Positions 36,079 to 46,699 of a stretch of DNA of 64,000 nucleotides are shown piece after piece. This stretch comes from Trichostrongylus colubriformis (lineage: Eukaryota > Nematoda > Chromadorea > Rhabditida > Trichostrongylidae). The position numbers and the translations under genes were made by a program. Below the pieces are notes generated by a model. The model was not told where the DNA came from and searched no databases. It worked only from the letters and a program-made list of their open reading frames with translations. How positions within the stretch are numbered: the first letter of the stretch is position 1; each line of letters opens with the position of its first letter. Location: positions 41,340,001 through 41,404,000 of the forward strand of contig OZ022256.1 in NCBI GenBank assembly GCA_963978905.1. The letters run 5' to 3'.

Positions 36079-37357
36079 TACATAGGTAGGAGAGGCATTC
36101 AACATAATCAAGAAACTCGCATTTGGTGCTATCCCTGGCGTGTCGGATTTCATAGTAATGGTCTGGATGATCGTCGAGGATAAAGGTGAGATTGGTAATT
36201 GAGCTTGTTGCTATACTATATGTATATTTGTAGGGTCAATGATGAATATGTAACCACTGCTGGTAAAAGAACAAGACACAGCATTCAAACGCTGGGTGCT
36301 CGGGCTCAGATTTGTTTGGAAATCTCACAAAGATTTATACTTCGGAATCGTTCTGTTATAACCATGATCTGCTAACTTTTCGAAAAACTCTCTTCTGTAT
36401 CCAAGGGGAACACCTTTAGCCAAAATTCAGAACTGTGTTCACATCAGGAAAATAAATGAAAATGCGAAAATATATGGTTAAAGTGAAAAGAAGCTCATTT
36501 ATTACAGGAAAGTTCCTAAAATTCGCTTATCGAGAGAAAGAGAAATAAAATTTCGGTGATGAAAAGAGGTTTATAAGAAAGAAATTCGGCGGTAGTGACA
36601 AGCAAGCGCTAATCCTGGCGCTCAACAGAGGTATACAAATCAGAAGAAAACCCTTCCAGCTCTCCAATTTACGCTTTGATGCTTACATTAATGATTAAAT
36701 TAATGCGTGATACGCACACACTCCGATGATAGGGGTCCGCATGCTCAAAGAAGGTGACATCGAGCTACCTTAATACTGCACTTGCGCTGACATCCACCAG
36801 AATATCCCACTTCGTTATCTAAGCCAATGAAGAAAGAAGAAGTCTAATTCATATCATAACTCTGTTGCCTGATGGTGGACCTATGATATCATATTATAAG
36901 CAATTACTGAAACGCGGTGTCTCTCCCTTGGCAGCTTTATCCCCCTGGAAGTGGGGAATGTGTCAAGCTGCCGACCGCGAAGATGTCAAAGTGAGCGGTA
37001 TTGGTCGGAGTTCAGTAAACCCAATTGCTGAAGTTTTTGAGGGTGATTTCCGACACATGCAGTCAGGCGTTGTCATGGAGAAAAATTGATTCTTCATGAG
37101 TGAGCGGAGTTTTGAGCTATGGACTTCTGGTCCATTTTTGCCTACTCCTCCACACTACACTTGCAGTCAAAAACGTTGTCGACATTTGAGGTTTTTTTTT
37201 AAATGACTCCACTCTCCGCTTGGCTTTCTCAGTCGTTTAGTCGGCCGGTCCCTACTTAAAAATGCATATCACCTGATCGTAAAATGATTATTCCGCAACT
37301 TTCACACTTTTTCGAGACAATTTCTCAGTGCAGTTGAGATGGGGTAAAGTCATCACA
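36079..37357. other. Gene-free stretch
   Basis: No recognised gene or repeat partner. Several AT-rich stretches. Confidence 0.4.
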
Positions 37358-37399
37358 GAAGGAAAATGAAGGGTATAGGGATACCCTTCATTTTCCTTC
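37358..37399. repeat. Perfect 19-bp hairpin
   Basis: GAAGGAAAATGAAGGGTAT is followed by a 4-base loop AGGG and then the exact complement. There are no mismatches. No flanking element was found, so this may be a stand-alone cruciform or the relic of a palindromic insertion. Confidence 0.85.
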
Positions 37400-37766
37400 C
37401 ATGTGGCGAAATTTGCGACGAAAAAAAGTGTGCCCAGACTTTATATTTAAGTTTTTTTAACAGCTGCCATATGAAATCTTAGATCCCGCCCCCTTCGATG
37501 ATAGAGCCCACCTTCTTTCAGAATTAACGGTGCGAAAATGGTCTTATTTCCCGGCCATTTGACCGTCCCTTTCCATTTTTTCTTTACTTCGATATTAGTA
37601 AGCACCTGAGCGTTCGTATTTGATATCCTGTGATATTCGACCCTAACTACCCCTGCCACTGCCTTCAACCATTTTTGTCATCAAAATATTGGTATTTATC
37701 AGGCGAACGGTGGGTGCCACTTAATAGAAATTCGAAAGTACCCAAGAAGTGTCACTAGAGCTAATA

Positions 37767-38500
37767 CAGGGGGTGTCAAAAAAAGTAATTTTGTCTTGTC
37801 CACTTTCACCCCACTTTAGTCGAACTACAGCAAATTCTGTTGAGGTATTCACATCCCCAGATTCAAGAGCAGACCTCACTCTATCACTATACTCCGTGGC
37901 AGCCTTCTGCACGAGCAGGAACGAGAGCGAGGAAAGAGTGAACAAGATGTGTCACCTCAACTGGGCAAAATCCGAAATTTCCTCGTTCACAACCTTGCTG
38001 AGGTCCATTCACTCTGGGTACCTACGGGGATTCATACAGAGTGGTGGTCTTTAACATTCCGTTTTTCCCGGCTCCCAATATCCATCGTTTACAAGAACCA
38101 AAACTTGCCCTTACCACTGAAACCCCTCCGAAGGCGGATTTGAGGCATGAAAATGATACTTCGGATCATAGCACCCTTGTCCAAGCAGCAGGGGCTCTGT
38201 GACTTCCATGAACCGAAGGGCCAATCCTCAGGAAGCTCCCCACAGAAGACCTACCACGGAGCCTGGCTTCACCGTTTTACGCGGACCTTGATACTGTAGG
38301 TACTCCGAAGCCCGACTGCGCCGAATGAAAGCTCCATATTTTTATAAAGGTGAACGTAGGGAGCCACAGCTTGTTCCTGCTTTAAGAGTATTATTTTGGG
38401 AATATTTTGCCCTAATACTTTCATCTTTTTCCTTTCCCTATGTTTTGTATAATTGGCAGAAGTAAGCCGTGGGCAAAATTACTTTTTCTGGCACCCCCTG
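37767..38500. repeat. TIR element family B, copy 2 (734 bp, TA target)
   Basis: CAGGGGGTGTCAAAAAAAG start and TTTTTCTGGCACCCCCTG end, TA on both flanks (37765-37766, 38501-38502). Co-linear with 23719-24464 throughout. Confidence 0.88.
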
Positions 38501-38502
38501 TA

Positions 38503-39948
38503 TAATCCACATCGTCCAGTTTCCCATCTTTCATACACTTCGATAGCTGAGGACGGCCCAAAGTTATTTTGACAATTAGCCTGTTGAATACTGTGCTGGG
38601 CTGGAATGTGTCGACACGAGATCTAAAGTTTCTTTAGCTAGGACGTGGTCTCATATTCGCTATAAATAGCAGAGTCACAACAGTTTTCGACAGTTCCCCT
38701 CCGATTCGTAACAATAATAATTTATGTGAGAAACATCTTTAAAAATCGTGTTCTTCTAAGTGGATCGAACAGACCAAGCCTAAATCAGTTTCAAAAAGGG
38801 CGAGAAGGTTCCGAAAATGTACGTGGAAGTCAGAACTTTATGTATCACTCTACCCCAATATTGTGGAACTATTAGCAAAAAAAGTTCGTATTAGCAATAT
38901 TCATATGACCTCAGATAAGAGACAAATGCCACCGATCATGTCGACTGAGAACAAATCGAGGAGAATCGTCTGAGTTCCTTCCTACAGAAGATCTAAATAC
39001 ACACAGGATGGTCTTTTCACGTATGACCATATCACTTTGCTTCCTCAAGTATGGCAACGTTTCTCGCCACTGGAGAGTATCGTAAGACGTCGCAGTAAGA
39101 TGAGCGGAACGATAACAAACTGAGCAGTTCTCCAATATTACATTTGAACATCACAACCAATAAGATGTTCGGAAAGAGATATCACAAGGAGCAAGTACGG
39201 TAAAATTATCGGAATGCAGTTCAGCACGGTTAACACGGATTCGTAAGAGGTTTATCACTGAAAATATTAGTGCGCGAAGAGAAGTTGTCACAAATCGCGC
39301 TCATAAGAACGGAAGGGTTCATGGACGTGCGATCGATCAGCGGCCGCGCAGTTGAAGTCCACACCTTCGCACGTGAGAAATACTCATACTCCAGACTAGA
39401 TGTAGATTTAAAGAGACTGTGATGTCGTTAAAGCAAGTGAATTTTTTATTCTGTTAGGTTATCCTATTCTAATCTCGATTTTCATCTAAAAAGTCTCACT
39501 ATGTGTGAACCGCTATACCCTGTCTGACCTTGCTGTTAGTGTTACATAAAGATCGATACAATAATTTTTTACAGGAGTGCCATCAACGTTGTAAAAACAT
39601 TTCAGCAGTTTTTGTCGGGTTTTCGGCAGGGATCTTCAGGTGTGTATGTCATCTCGTGACTGGCTAAGAAAAATACTATTTAATGCATTCCATTGGATGC
39701 ATTCAGAAGTTCAAAAATCAAAGTGCTAGATGTAATGCATGAGGTGTCCACAATAAAGCCATAGATGGTTATTTATTTCCCAGCGGTACCACGGTATAGC
39801 AGTTTTGACTATTGATAAAATGTATAAAAAAAACTTGTTGATGTACGACATCCTCAGTGATAGTACCTTGAGTGATGGAAATTGACCTGGAAAGTCCAGT
39901 ATGCGGTTTCTGCACAGAGACGAAGAAAGTATTCCACATTCACTTATA
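38503..39948. other. Gene-free stretch
   Basis: No recognised gene. Near 39335 the string GATCGATCAGCGGCCGCGCAG resembles one at about 20330, hinting at an unclassified dispersed repeat. Confidence 0.4.
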
Positions 39949-40109
39949 CTCCATTTCGGAGCCCTGATAGGGCGTGGCCTAAGCACATGAGTGAGTGGCG
40001 AGAGTGATACTACGTGGCACGAGTGAGATGTGCGGCTGAGTGAGAGAGTTTGACACACTCTCACCCAAGTCCGTGGGCCACGCCCTATCAGGCGCTCCGA
40101 AATGGTCTG
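39949..40109. repeat. MITE family A, copy 5
   Basis: TA-flanked (39947-39948, 40110-40111). Arms CCTGATAGGGCGTGGCC and the complement; loop of GTGAGTGGCGAGAGTGA-type units. Close in sequence to the copy at 32244. Confidence 0.85.
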
Positions 40110-40136
40110 TAGGGAGAATAGATGTGTTTCCAAAGC

Positions 40137-41345
40137 TGTGATTAAAGGATTCGTGCACGGAAAAATGAGTTTCTTTCTTGCCTTTATATTTATGATGTAT
40201 TTGCTTACTAAGGTCCGCATCCAAGGTTTCACGCGAGAAAGCAAGAATCCTGCTGAGATACAGCTCCTCAAAGTGGTGGCCGAGGGGCAGGGCCCTCGAG
40301 TAAATGCTCGTCTCGTCGTCCGTCGCCGTCGGAAACGAAGAGCAGGACTGTTGGGTGTGTACCCTTATGTCAAGATGCCGCATCGCGACGTTCTCAGCGC
40401 GACATTGGCGCGCGAGTGTCTGCCCTTGGTGGGAATCGCGTGTTGCACAAAAAGGGCAGCAACCGTATCTACGCTTACTTTTATTCATTTTGCTTCTTGA
40501 GCTTGTTTTCAAATTGATTTTATCTCACTAGGAAGGATCTGGCTAAATTCACTTCATTTCGAATGTTTTCATTCATCGTTGGTTGACATTAACGTTTTGC
40601 ATGGGTTTTTTTCCATTTTCTATGCTCTGTATACTCATTATGTGCATAATTCTTGTTCGCATAGACTTTTTTGCTTCATACATAGTATCATAGCGTAAAC
40701 AATATCTTGTATTGTATCGAAATGAGACGCAGTGTGCTTCAGGCGTTTGTACAGCTCAGTCTATGGGAAAGGAGATCAGCAATGAGTGAATCACTTCTGG
40801 CGTATTGCACAAGTAGATACATAGTTTCTACACATCACTTTGGAGCTCGTTCTCCCTAGGCTGAGGCAAACGCTTATCTACCTTTCTAATATCCTCTTGC
40901 TGATATGCAACTAAGGATGTTACATAGCACAGAACGCAAGTAAGGATGATACATAGGAAATGGAATGAGTGCATGCAAAATGCTATCATCAACCGGGAAT
41001 GAAGTGAAAAAACGTTTAAACTCAACTAAATTCTACTAATTCTGTCTATTGAGATGAAAACAATTCGAAAACAAACTCAGTATCCTGACATAATGGTACA
41101 CACCCGGGACTGTTTACGTAACTTCCTGTTCCCACTATGCATTTTCGACCGTAGCGAACGATGCGGTGGGCATTTATTTTGAACCCCCGCCCCTCGGCCG
41201 CCAGTTTCGGGAGCTATATCCTAGGCGGATTCTCTCTTTGTTGCTTAAAACTTTGCATGCGGCTCTTATTAGGCAAATGCAACATAAATATATGGATAAC
41301 AGGAATACTCATTTTTCTGTGCACGATTCGTTTCCTTCAAACAAA
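40137..41345. repeat. Composite inverted-repeat region (family E arms)
   Basis: The left arm at 40137-40290 (GATTCGTGCACGGAAAAATG ...) and right arm at about 41195-41345 (... CTCATTTTTCTGTGCACGATTCG) are inverted relatives of the family E element at 25337. Between them GTGTACCCTTATGTCAAGAT at about 40354 and GGTACACACCCGGG near 41095 recall the ends of the element at 13507. It may be one 1.2-kb element or two nested ones. Confidence 0.55.
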
Positions 41346-41828
41346 ATTAGCAAGAACGGCCAATATGCTTTCTTTACTGTTGGGTTTTATACCCAAAACC
41401 AGTTCAGAAGGCGAGCTTTGTTTCACTACGCACACGTTCCCGTTTTTGTGTGTGCCATGTAACCCATGATTAAGCGAGAAGTGCACCATGGTCGAATAGA
41501 GGCCAATTTGTCGTCATAAAAAAATCTAGGGACGTCACAGCTCCGTAAGACTAAATATTCTTCTGCACATAATCCGCTAATAATGTATGTCTGTTTGTCT
41601 GTTGGTCGCGAAATTCATTCTCACTTCACAGCAACGATGGGGCCGTGATTTTCATGAGTGTTCTGCAGAATTTTACATGGACATGAATGGTAGGTGATCC
41701 AAAGTGATAACTACTAATAGGAGCTGATAAAGAGCGTCGAAAAGCAAAAGTAGCTGAATCTGTTGTGCCTCTCAAATTGGTCGTAGACCGGTGCTACTCA
41801 CAACCAGAAGTGTCACCATGCAGCCAAA

Positions 41829-42328
41829 GGTACCTACGGGGATTCATACTGGGTGGTGTTCTTTAACATTCCGTTTTTTCCGGGTTCCCAGCGCCCTTCG
41901 TTTCCAAGAGCCAAAACGTGCCCTTACCCTTGAACGTACCTTGCCTTGAAACCCCTCCGAAGACGGATTTGGGCATGAAAATGATACTTCGGATCATAGC
42001 AGCCTTCTCCAAGCAGCAGGGGCTCTGTGACTTCCATGAACCCAAGGGCCAATCCTTAGGAAGCTTTCCACAAAAGACCCACCATGGAACCCGGCTCCAC
42101 CGTTTCAAGCGGACCTTGATACCGTGGGTGCTCCGAAGCCCGACTGCGCCGAATGAAAGCTCCATATTTTTATAAAGGTGAACTTAGGGAGCCACAGCTT
42201 GTTTCTGCATTCAGAGGAACATTTCGGGGATATTCTGCCCCAGTACTTTTATCTCTTTCGTTTCCCTAGGTTTTGTATAATTGGCAGATGTGAGCCGTGA
42301 GCAGAATTACTTTTTTTGGCACCCTCTG
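41829..42328. repeat. TIR element family B, copy 4 (left end missing)
   Basis: Begins abruptly at GGTACCTACGGGGATTCATA, an internal position of the other copies, and runs to TTTTTTTGGCACCCTCTG. The left third is absent. About 500 bp remain. Confidence 0.82.
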
Positions 42329-43039
42329 TGGAGGGTGGTGCAGGTCTGTAATTCATCACAACTGCATATTTGTACTCACGAAATGACAAGTTACACTCTG
42401 AAACTAATAGCCACCCAGGTTTATTTTTAACAAACTTTCGCTTCTCCACCCCTTACTCAGTTTTTGATCAAATTACTGAATACTGAGAGCCTTTACTTTA
42501 TGAGTATGGCAATTCTCATTCGGTACAATTGTTGCACAAGAGAGATGCTTTGTGCTGAAGCTGCCAATGAGCTCTAAACTTTGAAAAACTTTACTAAACA
42601 TCGTTACTCTGGCCGATCAGTGTTGGAGGACTCTCGTAATAACACTTGGAATAGCGAACAATCACATTATTGGGTAACAGGCAAGAAATGATATGGATAG
42701 AAATGAGTTTATAAGGTGCTGTACATATTAAGAAGTATTGAACGAATATCGCTGGAGATAATCAATTTGCGACTGAGGTTTTATGGATTTAGCATGGTTT
42801 GACTTCGTCGAATGTCCGATTGAGGTCCACCCGACTGTCTTCGTACACTCCTCCAACGTACTCCTTCGGAATATTCACTCGTGAACGAACACAGGTCTGA
42901 AAAACATTGCAATAGGTGGAGAATATTCAATGAAGTCTGGTTTCTCCAAGGAAGTTCTTGATGTAGCTGCGACCCCCCATACCCTGGGCCGTTGGTTCGA
43001 AACTTGTTGTTTGAGGAGCAGCCAGAGTGAAATCAAAGA
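42329..43039. other. Gene-free stretch
   Basis: No gene or repeat partner recognised. Confidence 0.4.
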
Positions 43040-44410
43040 TAGGGTGTCCCAAAATTATGGGCACCAAAGTTCATATTTCTTCGTATTCCTCTATACAAGT
43101 TGTATCATGGTTTTTCTTTCATTTGCTGCTCAGTGGGTGCACAGAATATCCTTCTACCAGAGCACGTACATGTCTGGGTAAAGCTCATGATATTGGTCAG
43201 ATTTCAAAACTTTTTTAAATAAACATCACGGTCACTTGCTTCAGCGGTGACACTCACCTCGCCGTCCGAACCAAGAATTTTCATGGCTTGAACAGTTAAA
43301 GGCAACTATTGTGGCAGACATGTCTGTAGGGTATATGTGGATAGGACGTTTGGATACCAGTAAGCTGGTCTCAGTAATGATTTGGGATTCATTGATGACA
43401 CGCTCACGGTTTGCGTCGATTGGAGCAAAGCTCGCAGGAATGTGAACATGAAGAACACGCTGTTGGACATAATGAAGCATTGGCCTCACCAGTCCTTCAA
43501 AACAATACTCGGTGTTTTTGATGCTTGATAACTGCTGATTATCGCCGCAGCCCGCGATGCGAAAGTTACTATTAGGATGCTGAGTTATGGGCCAAAGGTT
43601 CGGTGTCGGACGGGACTCGAACCCACACTTCATCTTTTACGGGGATATGTGCTAATCCATTACACTACCGACACCCCTTTCACCTTAACCCAGCTTCTGA
43701 ATGGTATATTTACCATAGCTCATCAGCAAATATCAAAATCAGTACTGAAGCTTGCAGCTTCACGGTTCGATGCTGATATCGGCCAACCGGCTCAACACGT
43801 TATACGTGTGAGTGCTGATAAGCTATGGTAAATATACCACAGAAGCTGGGTTAAGGTGAAAGGGGTGTCGGTAGTGTGATGGATTAGCACATATCCCCGG
43901 AAAGGATGAAGTGCGTGTTCGAGTCCCGTCCGACACCGAAGCTTTTGCCCATAACTCTGCATCCTAATGATACTCGGTGTGTTTAGCGGCAAGGTGCTAT
44001 AATTTATATAATCAAAGTGGTTCGAAAGTGCTGCCGATCTGTCCGAATCATCACTTTCCGGGGACTCCGTCAAATCTCCCGACAAATGATTCTACCGATC
44101 TCCTGTCGAGGTCCTCAATTGAAAGTAAGGTCTGTCGGGTCAGTCATTCTAGTAGGGAGTCACATAAGGTAGTAGCCCTTGGAAAGATTTGGGAAGGAGT
44201 GTGTGGAAAAACTTGCCTGTCAAGGGTGGGTGAGTGATGAAGAGATTTTGAGGTTGTATCACTGTTGGAGCAGAACAACCTATGATAAGACTGCTGCGCC
44301 TTGTTACACAAGGTATGAGTGAAGTTATGAATGGGTTGATTTTTCATTCACTCTATTGGCGCCAACAAAATGTTGCAATACATTGGCGCGCATAATTTTG
44401 GGACACCCTG
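43040..44410. mobile_element. TIR element with AGGGTGTCCC ends, 1.37 kb
   Basis: The left AGGGTGTCCCAAAATTATGG is mirrored at the right by CATAATTTTGGGACACCCTG followed by TA. Such CAGGGTGTCCC ends are common in Tc1/mariner-superfamily elements. The minus strand between 43570 and 43255 has one long open stretch ending in a good splice donor (GGCGAG then GTGAGTG), which could be part of a worn transposase, though no DDE motif is recognised. The element is itself interrupted by the tRNA-like inverted repeat at 43571-43968. Confidence 0.7.
43571..43968. repeat. Inverted repeat with tRNA-like arms
   Basis: Two arms of about 150 bp, roughly 90% identical and in opposite orientation, separated by a loop of about 80 bp. 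Each arm contains a tRNA-like block of about 75 bases: acceptor GGTGTCG pairing with CGACACC, a D-arm/A-box-like TAATGGATTAGCAC, and a B-box GGGTTCGAGTCCC (right arm has GTGTTCGAGTCCC). The anticodon arm does not fold well, so these are not functional tRNAs. The outer tips are ATTAGGATGC and GCATCCTAAT. A partial copy is at 31697-31755. Confidence 0.82.
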
Positions 44411-44751
44411 TACATCAATGTGACCCATACATGACATCTCTCTGGACAGGACGAACGTACAGAGGCTTCTGTAACACCGTGAGGAAGTTGAATAGATGAA
44501 AGACGCATCGCACAATACATTGTCATCACGGAGCGGTTGATTCATTATCCTTTGGCACTGCTCCTAATTATGAAATAGAAGTGTCTACCGTGTTACCATG
44601 GTAACAAAGTTGGGTACGATTTGCATTCCGCGTTTTTTTTCGGAAATCTTACTAACGATGTATTTTTAATGCCTGTGCAAGCGAAAGAGCGAAAGTTCCT
44701 ACGCTACTCATATCTCAAGCATTAAATTTTCTGATTTCCAACGAATTTCTA
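44411..44751. other. Short gap without features
   Basis: No gene recognised; a short run of T near 44633. Confidence 0.4.
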
Positions 44752-45186
44752 TTAAAGGCATATTCCGCGCTCGCTATGGGTGGAGTAACCAATTGACTCT
44801 CAATTGGTTGTCGGCTGTTCGAAGGCGGTCTCTCCTCGCCCTATTGCCTGCAGGGGTGTATATCACTAGGACAAAACCGTCGCGTGGCCGTGTTCTGCAC
44901 GCGACGGGATGGTGCGAGCTATGCGCGCCATATTGGATGGGTCTTGAAGCGATGACACTGCTCTACGCCTCATTCTATGCGTAATCGCTTCAGGACCCAA
45001 CTAATGCGGCGCGCATAGCTCGCACCATATCGTCGCGTGCCGAACACGGCCACGCGACGGTTTTGTCCTAGTGATATACACCCTTGCCTGCAGTGGGGCG
45101 TGGAGAGACCGCCTCCCAACCGCTGACAACCAATGGAGAGTCGATTGGTTACCCCACCCATAGCGAGCGCAGAATATGCCTTTAAA
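44752..45186. repeat. Palindromic element (family F) split by a nested MITE
   Basis: Outer arms of about 92 bp at 44752-44843 and 45094-45186 (TTAAAGGCATATTC-GCGCTC, then GGGTGGGGTAACCAAT and AGGCGGTCTCTCC) are inverted copies. The loop is occupied exactly by the Mutator-like MITE at 44854-45083 and its 10-bp target duplication. So one foldback element landed in the tip of another. Confidence 0.85.
44854..45083. repeat. Mutator-like MITE family M, copy 3 (10-bp target duplication)
   Basis: A 230-bp palindrome with GGGTGTATATCACTAGGACA ends and the GTCGCGTGGCCGTGTT block. It is flanked by TTGCCTGCAG on both sides (44844-44853 and 45084-45093). About as long as copy 1 and highly similar to it. 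Confidence 0.92.
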
Positions 45187-45942
45187 GTACACTTAGAAAG
45201 CTCTCCACTCGGGCTCAGAACATCTTGAATTTGGTTTCAAACTCTCGGATAAATATAATAGTATAGAATTTTTCTTGTGCTTCGGAGGATTGGTCCAGAC
45301 TGAGTTAGCGGCTGTCTTACTTTAGTGTGCGATGAGCCGGCTACCTAGAGATGCAAAACAGGGAGTTCCAGTTGTCCCGTAATCCTCCATTTCAAAAAAG
45401 TTTGTACCCGTAAGGAAAGCTTGGGTTTGGATGTGCTCGAGCCACACAATTTATATCTTGGTGTATATTTACGTACGCTCATGTGGTTACTGGTAAGGAG
45501 AGAAGAAAACCGACGATATAAACAAAATCGTATTTCAGAGAGCCACACCAAAGCTCTGTAGCCTTATGCATAGAAACAACGCTTCAAATCTGAAGATAAG
45601 GTAACGGGGCTCGCCGATCTTTACCAGTGAAAGAAAGGCGAAGCGAACCACAAATCATTTTCCATCTGCCTTTACAACTACTTCTTTCTTTTTTTTTGCA
45701 ATATCAAACTGTTTTAAGGCGATAATCTCAGCATGTCAGACCCTGAAAACCTGGTTGAGGATCAGCCACTATGCTACGAAAGTTTACCCAGTTACTAGCT
45801 CTTCAGTGAGGGACTTTCTGGAACGTCCTCTTTTTTAAGGTGGTTTGTCTCTCTTGCACTACGCACCAACACCCTGACCTTCTATGAAGTGATCACAAGC
45901 TATATCTGTTTGGACCAGCAGGGTTCACTGGAACGCTCACAT
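45187..45942. other. Gene-free stretch
   Basis: Searched by eye for the missing third TTL exon on the minus strand and not found. A GTTTACCCAGTTACT near 45782 resembles part of a spliced-leader sequence but lacks the rest of an SL RNA gene. Confidence 0.4.
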
Positions 45943-46306
45943 CAAAAGCACCTGGAGGGGTAGGAAGAAAGTGATAACTGCGAATACATGCTCTCTGAAA
46001 CAAGGTGATGTGTAGCGAAACCCGCATTTGAAAAACGTGCCTTAGGATTTTATCAAGATCCCGCAGCACGGCATGTCGTTCTGCAGCAGGCGGGCGAGTT
46101 GATGGCGAGGGGTGAGCCTCCCCGCCCGTCAGCAGTCTACCCCTCGCTAGTGACACAGAGGGGCGCGAGGAAAGAAGGAGTTTTTTGAGTTGGTCTTTCT
46201 CGGAACTTTCGCCATATTCCTTCGTTCTTTCTCTGCTGTTACACTGCTGATCACTCCTAATTTAATGTTACTTAATCTACCAAATTTACGATCCCTGTGT
46301 CTAAAG
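45943..46306. repeat. Dispersed repeat family D, copy 3 (3' of TTL exon 2)
   Basis: Shares CTCTCTGAAACAAGG, TGTGTAGCGAAACCCGC, CCGCAGCACG and CTAGTGACACAGAGG with the copy at 26776. It begins 37 bases beyond the last recognised TTL exon on the minus strand. Confidence 0.65.
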
Positions 46307-46342
46307 CAAAATTGAGCGCCTTCGAAGGAAAACGTCACTTAC

Positions 46343-46686
46343 TCCGTTGCAGGTGTGCTGGAAAATCAGGTACGGTGATAAGGTCAGGAACTCGTTGTCA
46401 CTCGCCACAAATGAGATGTTTTGAGGTGGATGTGATACGTTGAAGTACATCTCACCGAGCAAATCGTCTTTTACTGCAATACTCTCCACTTATTCCCAGT
46501 TTCTCAATCTGCATACAAGAAACTTGATGTAAACTTACGGATATCCTTATCCCAAACCTGAAGTTTGAGATTGTCGAGATAGTCCTCATTACCACACGTG
46601 ATCTCTCCAATTTTCACAGTTACATTCTGCAACTTTGCCAGTACCGTTGCCACAAGGATGAGTGGGAAAAGAGCTGCTTTCGACAT
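46343..46686 (-). CDS. Transthyretin-like (TTL) family protein, first two exons
   Basis: Exon 1 is 46686-46539 and exon 2 is 46473-46343; the junction is GT...AG and phase 1 matches. The 93 residues start with a signal peptide (MSKAALFPLILVATVLA), so the product is probably secreted. The mature part opens VTVKIGEITCG and continues with KLQVWDKD, then DDLLGEMYF, and SPYLIFQHTCNG, which is the usual TTL order: strand with Cys, V-L-W-KD, D-DLL, then a HTCN Cys motif. TTL proteins are an abundant nematode-specific extracellular family of unclear ligand. The family usually has about 40 more residues after HTC; exon 2 ends in a proper donor (GGA then GTAAGTG), but I could not find the next exon. 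It may be far away or lost. Confidence 0.82.
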
Positions 46687-46695
46687 TGCAACTTT

Positions 46696-46697
46696 CT
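46696..46697 (-). promoter_or_regulatory. Likely trans-splice acceptor of the TTL gene
   Basis: AGGTTTTCAG lies nine bases before the TTL start codon on the minus strand, as for spliced-leader addition. Confidence 0.5.
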
Positions 46698-46699
46698 GA

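Noticed and set aside
39979..40512. A 177-codon minus-strand open frame
   Set aside because: It runs through MITE family A and family E arm sequence; no host domain.
43600..43945. Two functional tRNA genes
   Set aside because: Acceptor and T-arm pair, but the anticodon arm does not fold and both lie within a repeated inverted structure.
45780..45800. Spliced-leader RNA gene (GTTTACCCAGTTACT)
   Set aside because: Only a partial match to a leader; no donor and Sm site in the right place.
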